From: Phaeoceros laevis
Taxonomy: Eukaryota > Anthocerotophyta > Anthocerotopsida > Notothyladales
DNA length: 23,423 nucleotides
Reading direction: 5' to 3'
NCBI GenBank assembly: GCA_049999765.1
Contig: JBNGIQ010008656.1
Location: 31,153 to 54,575 of the forward strand
The first letter of the stretch is position 1, and every line of letters begins with the position of its first letter. The notes beneath the pieces are model-generated. The model had not been told where the DNA came from. It saw only the letters and a list, made by a program, of their open reading frames with translations, and did not search any database. A program made the translations under genes and the position numbers. This document shows, piece by piece, positions 21,167 through 23,423 of the stretch.

Positions 21167-21208
21167 GGTGATGTGGCGTAGCGCCACATCACTCTACGCC
21201 ACATCACC
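21167..21208. repeat. Perfect hairpin, 14-base arms
   Basis: GGTGATGTGGCGTA (21167-21180) is the exact complement of TACGCCACATCACC (21195-21208), with a 14-base loop that itself repeats CGCCACATCAC. Confidence 0.95.
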
Positions 21209-21338
21209 AAGCGATCGCAGCGACAACCGTCCAGCCATGTCTCGCCACTAGCTCCCAGCCATGTCTCGACATGCTGCCATATCTTTGGACAGTTCTCGGC
21301 CGTGAGCGGTGCTGGTTTGGGAAGGAGAACCAGGAACT

Positions 21339-21382
21339 GAAGAGAGGATGGCGTTCCTCATCAAGGCCGCCATCCTCTCTTC
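21339..21382. repeat. Perfect hairpin, 15-base arms
   Basis: GAAGAGAGGATGGCG (21339-21353) pairs exactly with CGCCATCCTCTCTTC (21368-21382) around a 14-base loop. Confidence 0.95.
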
Positions 21383-22074
21383 TTAGCTCGCCCGAGCAAG
21401 ATGTCGGAACCTCAATGCTTCATTGGACTATGGTCCCTCCATTTTTCCGTGAAGAATGCCTGGTGTGTTGGAGAGAAACCGAATGACAGAAAAGAAAATC
21501 TGACGGAGACCTTAACGCACGAAAGCTACTTTGTGGCAACAAAGTCTGTAGAGCTGCCTTTCAGGGTTGGCAACTGTAAGGACCCGACAGCACACAATCT
21601 CTCATGAGAGCGTGAGAGTCACACGGTGGTCAAAAATTGTCTAACACTATCTGGAAGCATCTGAAACACTTTGCCCACTTGATCACCTTCAACTATCTCG
21701 GCATGGCTAGAGATAAATTGGGCTTTCAATCAGTGCATCTGGTTCCCTGTGATAGCTTCGAACCCCCCACCAAACATCATGATGTCTAGACAGACTCCTG
21801 AAGCTTTCTACTTTCCTCCCAACATGTTACACCTTCACGCATTCACCTGAAATAGCACCCAACCACGCCAAGGTTCCAAATGTCAGTCATCCCACCACAC
21901 GGGATTTAGAGGCAGCGTGGATCAGTTTAAAACGCGGGTGGCGTGCAATAGAACCTCAGTGCACCATGGAGACTACGAGGCTGTAGGCTGGATGATAATC
22001 AAGGCATAACTTTTCCAGCATCAGAGTTGAAAAGCAGCACCAACTTGGCAAAACAGCTCACAATTGGGCAGGTC

Positions 22075-22883
22075 TCAACCCTCACAATAACAGCAGGGTC
22101 TGAGCTCCAGGGGCCTGTCTGGCTTGTGCCAGTACATCTTTTTCGTGAACGTCTGCTGCATGACAGGGCACTGGCGAACAAACGTCCCTGAATCCCCATG
22201 CTCTGGCTCGTCCCTTTCGGTAACCATTCCAATCATATTTGTCATAATACTCTGCACATCTGTCGTTGAGGGGGCCTGGGTGAATGCATCAACCAAAGCC
22301 TCCACAAAGTAAGTACCCGACTGTACATGTCGCATAGACCGATCTCCATGACTGGTGGAAAATACTACCATACAGTCCTTCACTTCATGCAGAAACTTTG
22401 GCACTCCATCCACGTTTAGTGCAATGGAAACGGTCTCCTCCTACCTTTTTCTCCGCTTCCTCTTTAATGCCGGAGATCCTAGTCCCCGTGCCTCGGCAAA
22501 CATTGATCAGAAACACCTAGGGCTTGTGGGCTAAGTGCTTGCTTGCTGTGAATGGTTCCAGGATATCTTCTAGAACGAAAAAATTCTCTCCAACTAGCTG
22601 AACATAATGTCTCCCATGCTCCGTAATTCCTCCATGCGCATTGATGTAACACAGAAAGCCATGATCCTCGTGAAGACGAGAGTCTTGAACAATCTCTTTG
22701 GAATTGATTGCGGAGTGCAGCAGCATCATCTGGGTCCACAAAACATAGTGGATCAAATCCCATTTGTCTGGCAATAACCTCAAGCCGTCCTCTGTCTACT
22801 TGTCCCCCAGGCCTGCCTTTTTCAATACTCAATATCCACTGCTACACCTCTTCGTCCACCTGATTCCACGCTGGTGTTCGCAT
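22075..22883 (-). pseudogene. Caspase-like (peptidase C14) protein, interrupted
   Basis: Read on the minus strand this encodes both halves of a caspase fold. The p20-like part has GRPGGQVDRGRLEVIARQMG, DPDDAAALRNQF, GFLCYINAHGG (catalytic His codon 22634-22636) and VFLINVCRG (catalytic Cys codon 22496-22498). The p10-like part has VVFSTSHGDRSMRHVQSGTY, FVEALVDAF and RQCPVMQQTFTKKMYW, ending at TGA 22075. Arginines in GRPGG and RSMR sit where caspases bind the substrate Asp, unlike metacaspases. Lesions are an extra base at 22700-22701, TAG at 22517-22519 where KP-K-VF is expected, and a frame change at 22441-22444. The last could be a 49-base intron (AAG/GTAGGA to CCAAAG). A further TAG lies at 22842-22844. 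The true start is unknown; the ATG at 22883 is a guess. Confidence 0.8.
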
Positions 22884-23423
22884 AGGAACCACCGAAAGCC
22901 TATGGCATGTGCACCTTCAGCTGCTCTGAGGGAGCGCTTGACGAGCCGCCAAGATGCAACTCAGCAAGGCAACAGTCAACTTGTTGTGTTCAGGAGCTGA
23001 AAAACAGCAACACACACCACCTCGTTGAATGCTGTGTAGAAGCTGGTTACAAATTGCAGACCAAAAGTTACTACATCACGACTCATAGTGTTCCCCATAT
23101 GCAATTGATGAGCCGGGAGTCCCGGGAGGCCAGGTTCCCGGCCCCTCACTCACCTGGATTTGGGCGGGGGGGATCGCATGGAACCAAGGCGGGCCCATTA
23201 CTTTGTCAACGGGAACTATTTTAGGGATACCGTGTCGTGTTCCTTGCCATATGCGCGTCTACTAGTTGGCGGATTTCACCGTACGGCGAAATTACTTCCG
23301 ACTACATAGTACACACTGCACTCGCCAAACGGAAAAAAAATGCGCTGGAAGCACCAAATCCGACTCCAAGTTCCGCACGTCAAGCAGAAATTGTGGAACC
23401 TGCCATACATTGTTTGCACTCTT
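22884..23423. other. Right flank, no supported gene
   Basis: It may contain an N-terminal exon of the caspase-like locus (minus-strand frame around 22860-22960), but none is convincing. GGGAGTCCCGGGAGGCC near 23117 is locally self-complementary. Nothing else was recognised. Confidence 0.4.

Larger units (their letters stand above)
20704..22074. other. Intergenic with foldback sequences, no gene recognised
   Basis: It includes the RPB5 upstream region and two perfect hairpins (listed). CAGCCATGTCTCG is repeated directly near 21232 and 21256. Short + strand ORFs (20771-21010, 21271-21486) cover the hairpins and have no domain. Confidence 0.5.

Noticed and set aside
21740-21770. TTCGAACCCCCC, resembling a tRNA T-arm
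   Set aside because: No matching acceptor stem, D-arm or anticodon arm could be placed around it.
1-23423. CRISPR arrays, bacterial operons or phage genes
   Set aside because: The genes have spliceosomal introns and organelle-targeting peptides; no spaced repeats of CRISPR type were seen.

Overview
This is nuclear DNA from a land plant. The evidence is a chloroplast-type S4-domain RNA-binding protein, two plant F-box proteins of a compact type, a mitochondrial cytochrome c1 with a presequence, and GT-AG introns of about 50 to 175 bases throughout. Very short introns, dense genes on both strands and a 10-N assembly gap fit a compact lycophyte genome such as Selaginella. The genus is my inference; no single diagnostic sequence proves it.

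Layout, left to right. The 3' part of the RNA polymerase III subunit RPC5 gene (46-1773, +) converges on a complete cytochrome c1 gene (2288-3979, -). A stray 52-base copy of a cytochrome c1 exon lies just past the RPC5 stop codon. A 36-base tandem array spans the assembly gap (4352-4475). From 4500 to 6700 the sequence is AT-rich or unassigned, ending in the last two exons of an unidentified gene that carries an in-frame TAG (6695-7007, +). An intronless F-box-like gene follows (7112-8257, -), then about 3.5 kb with only weak coding traces (8258-11780). A coiled-coil ORF split by an in-frame TAG lies at 11781-12482 (-). The S4-domain gene has nine clear exons plus a probable first exon (13117-14945, +). 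A small secreted Gnk2/DUF26-like protein lies at 15257-15745 (-). A second F-box gene has two introns of 50 and 54 bases (16822-18107, -). A coiled-coil gene of unknown function starts near 18469 (+). An RPB5 gene with a lost splice donor and a one-base deletion lies at 19807-20703 (-). A hairpin-rich intergenic stretch leads to a caspase-like locus (22075-about 22883, -).

The genes are not an operon. They are ordinary scattered eukaryotic loci; RPC5 and RPB5 both serve nuclear RNA polymerases but are 18 kb apart.

The most unusual item is the caspase-like locus. It reads like the p20 and p10 halves of a canonical caspase: the His-Gly and Cys-Arg-Gly active-site motifs and the arginines expected to bind a substrate aspartate are present. 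Land plants are generally held to have metacaspases rather than true caspases. The locus is interrupted by a frameshift and by a TAG just before the active-site cysteine, so it may be a recent pseudogene or contain assembly errors. Several other loci here (RPB5, the 12.2 kb coiled-coil ORF, the 6.8 kb fragment, perhaps the 18.8 kb gene) show similar single-base lesions. Either this is a decaying neighbourhood or the assembly has errors, and the sequence alone cannot decide.
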